7,710 bases of DNA. Origin: an uncultured Bacteroidota bacterium. GTDB taxonomy: Bacteria; Bacteroidota; Bacteroidia; Chitinophagales; Saprospiraceae. The stretch covers positions 1-7,710 of the forward strand of contig CALEIL010000143.1 in NCBI GenBank assembly GCA_937876435.1, written 5' to 3'. Below the pieces are notes generated by a model, which worked only from the letters and a program-made list of their open reading frames with translations, was not told the origin of the DNA and searched no databases. How positions within the stretch are numbered: the first letter of the stretch is position 1; each line of letters starts with the position of its first letter. Shown in pieces: positions 7,601-7,710 of the stretch. A program made the position numbers and the translations under genes.

Positions 7601-7615
7601 GTATCCTTTAATATA

Positions 7616-7710
7616 GGTCGATCCGCTGGATCTCATATTATTGTTGATTTCCGTTCCTCGGGTTGAAACCCGAGGCTACAAAATGGGTTCGATCCTCCGG
7701 ATCTCTTTTG
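7616..7710. repeat. REP-like palindromic interspersed repeat, running to the window edge
   Basis: Two near-copies of a short unit lie 70 bases apart: GGTCGATCCGCTGGATCTC (from 7616) and GGTTCGATCCTCCGGATCTC (from 7686). Each has the inverted repeat GATCC-NNN-GGATC (7620-7632 and 7691-7703). Between them is a perfect 9-bp palindrome, CCTCGGGTT (7656-7664) / AACCCGAGG (7667-7675), with a two-base GA centre, followed by CTACAAAAT. The arrangement suggests about one 70-bp period of a tandem or dispersed array that may continue past 7710. I recall similar CCTCGGGTTGAAACCCGAGG-type repeats in Bacteroidota intergenic DNA, but copy number in this genome cannot be seen here. A CRISPR array is not supported, since only one period is visible and the unit is short and palindromic. 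Confidence 0.6.

Larger units (their letters stand above)
7327..7710. other. Non-coding, repeat- and hairpin-rich tail downstream of the hydrolase
   Basis: No convincing gene lies in these 384 bases. The two longest open frames (65 codons on -, 73 on + from a GTG) are low-complexity: one ends in His-Thr-Gln-Thr repeats produced by a GT-rich DNA repeat, the other is Ser/Leu-rich from pyrimidine-rich DNA. Neither has a recognisable domain. The stretch holds, in order, a 12-bp GT-rich repeat, a mixed GC-rich segment (7372-7470), a bulged hairpin, a 35-bp-spaced pyrimidine repeat, a second hairpin, and a palindromic repeat that runs to the window end. A clear terminator for the hydrolase gene was not found. 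Confidence 0.6.

Noticed and set aside
7616..7710. CRISPR array
   Set aside because: Only two short near-copies flank one spacing, the repeat is strongly palindromic at a small scale, and the intervening DNA itself is a palindrome rather than a unique spacer. No cas gene is present.

Overview
The window comes from a member of the Bacteroidota. A SusC-type TonB-dependent transporter is followed 12 bases later by a SusD-type surface lipoprotein, which is the hallmark of a polysaccharide utilization locus (PUL). A predicted glycoside hydrolase lies downstream. No Shine-Dalgarno-like sequence precedes the starts, and the best promoter candidate has the Bacteroidota form (TTTG ... TAnnTTTG). Nothing in the sequence fixes genus or species.

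Layout, all genes on the + strand. Bases 1-3384 hold most of a SusC-like receptor whose 5' end lies outside the window. The frame is open from base 1, so the GTG at 49 is internal, not a true start. The receptor has an N-terminal STN (secretin/TonB N-terminus) domain, so it is probably of the signalling type that talks to a FecR-like anti-sigma factor. Bases 3397-4899 encode the SusD partner. Bases 4900-5043 are a short intergenic stretch with a hairpin over the susD stop and a possible promoter. Bases 5044-7326 encode a lipoprotein related to glycoside hydrolase family 95 (alpha-L-fucosidase / alpha-L-galactosidase fold). Bases 7327-7710 hold no convincing gene. They contain a GT-rich 12-bp repeat, a 35-bp-spaced pyrimidine repeat, several hairpins, and a strongly palindromic repeat that runs to the window edge.

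How the parts may work together (inference): the hydrolase, anchored as a lipoprotein, trims an L-fucose-like (or L-galactose-like) decorated glycan. SusD captures the oligosaccharide at the surface, and SusC imports it with TonB energy while its STN domain may report occupancy to a sigma/anti-sigma pair encoded outside the window.

Points most worth a second look: (1) the hydrolase keeps the expected general-acid Glu and one catalytic Asn of GH95 but replaces the other Asn by Asp and the activating Asp by Glu, so its activity cannot be read directly from characterised GH95 enzymes; (2) base composition rises clearly from the susCD pair to the hydrolase gene, suggesting a mosaic locus; (3) the repeat-rich 3' tail looks like an interspersed, REP-like element. 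I see no CRISPR array, tRNA, rRNA or intact transposase gene. Apart from the divergent hydrolase, the gene set is a familiar PUL type.
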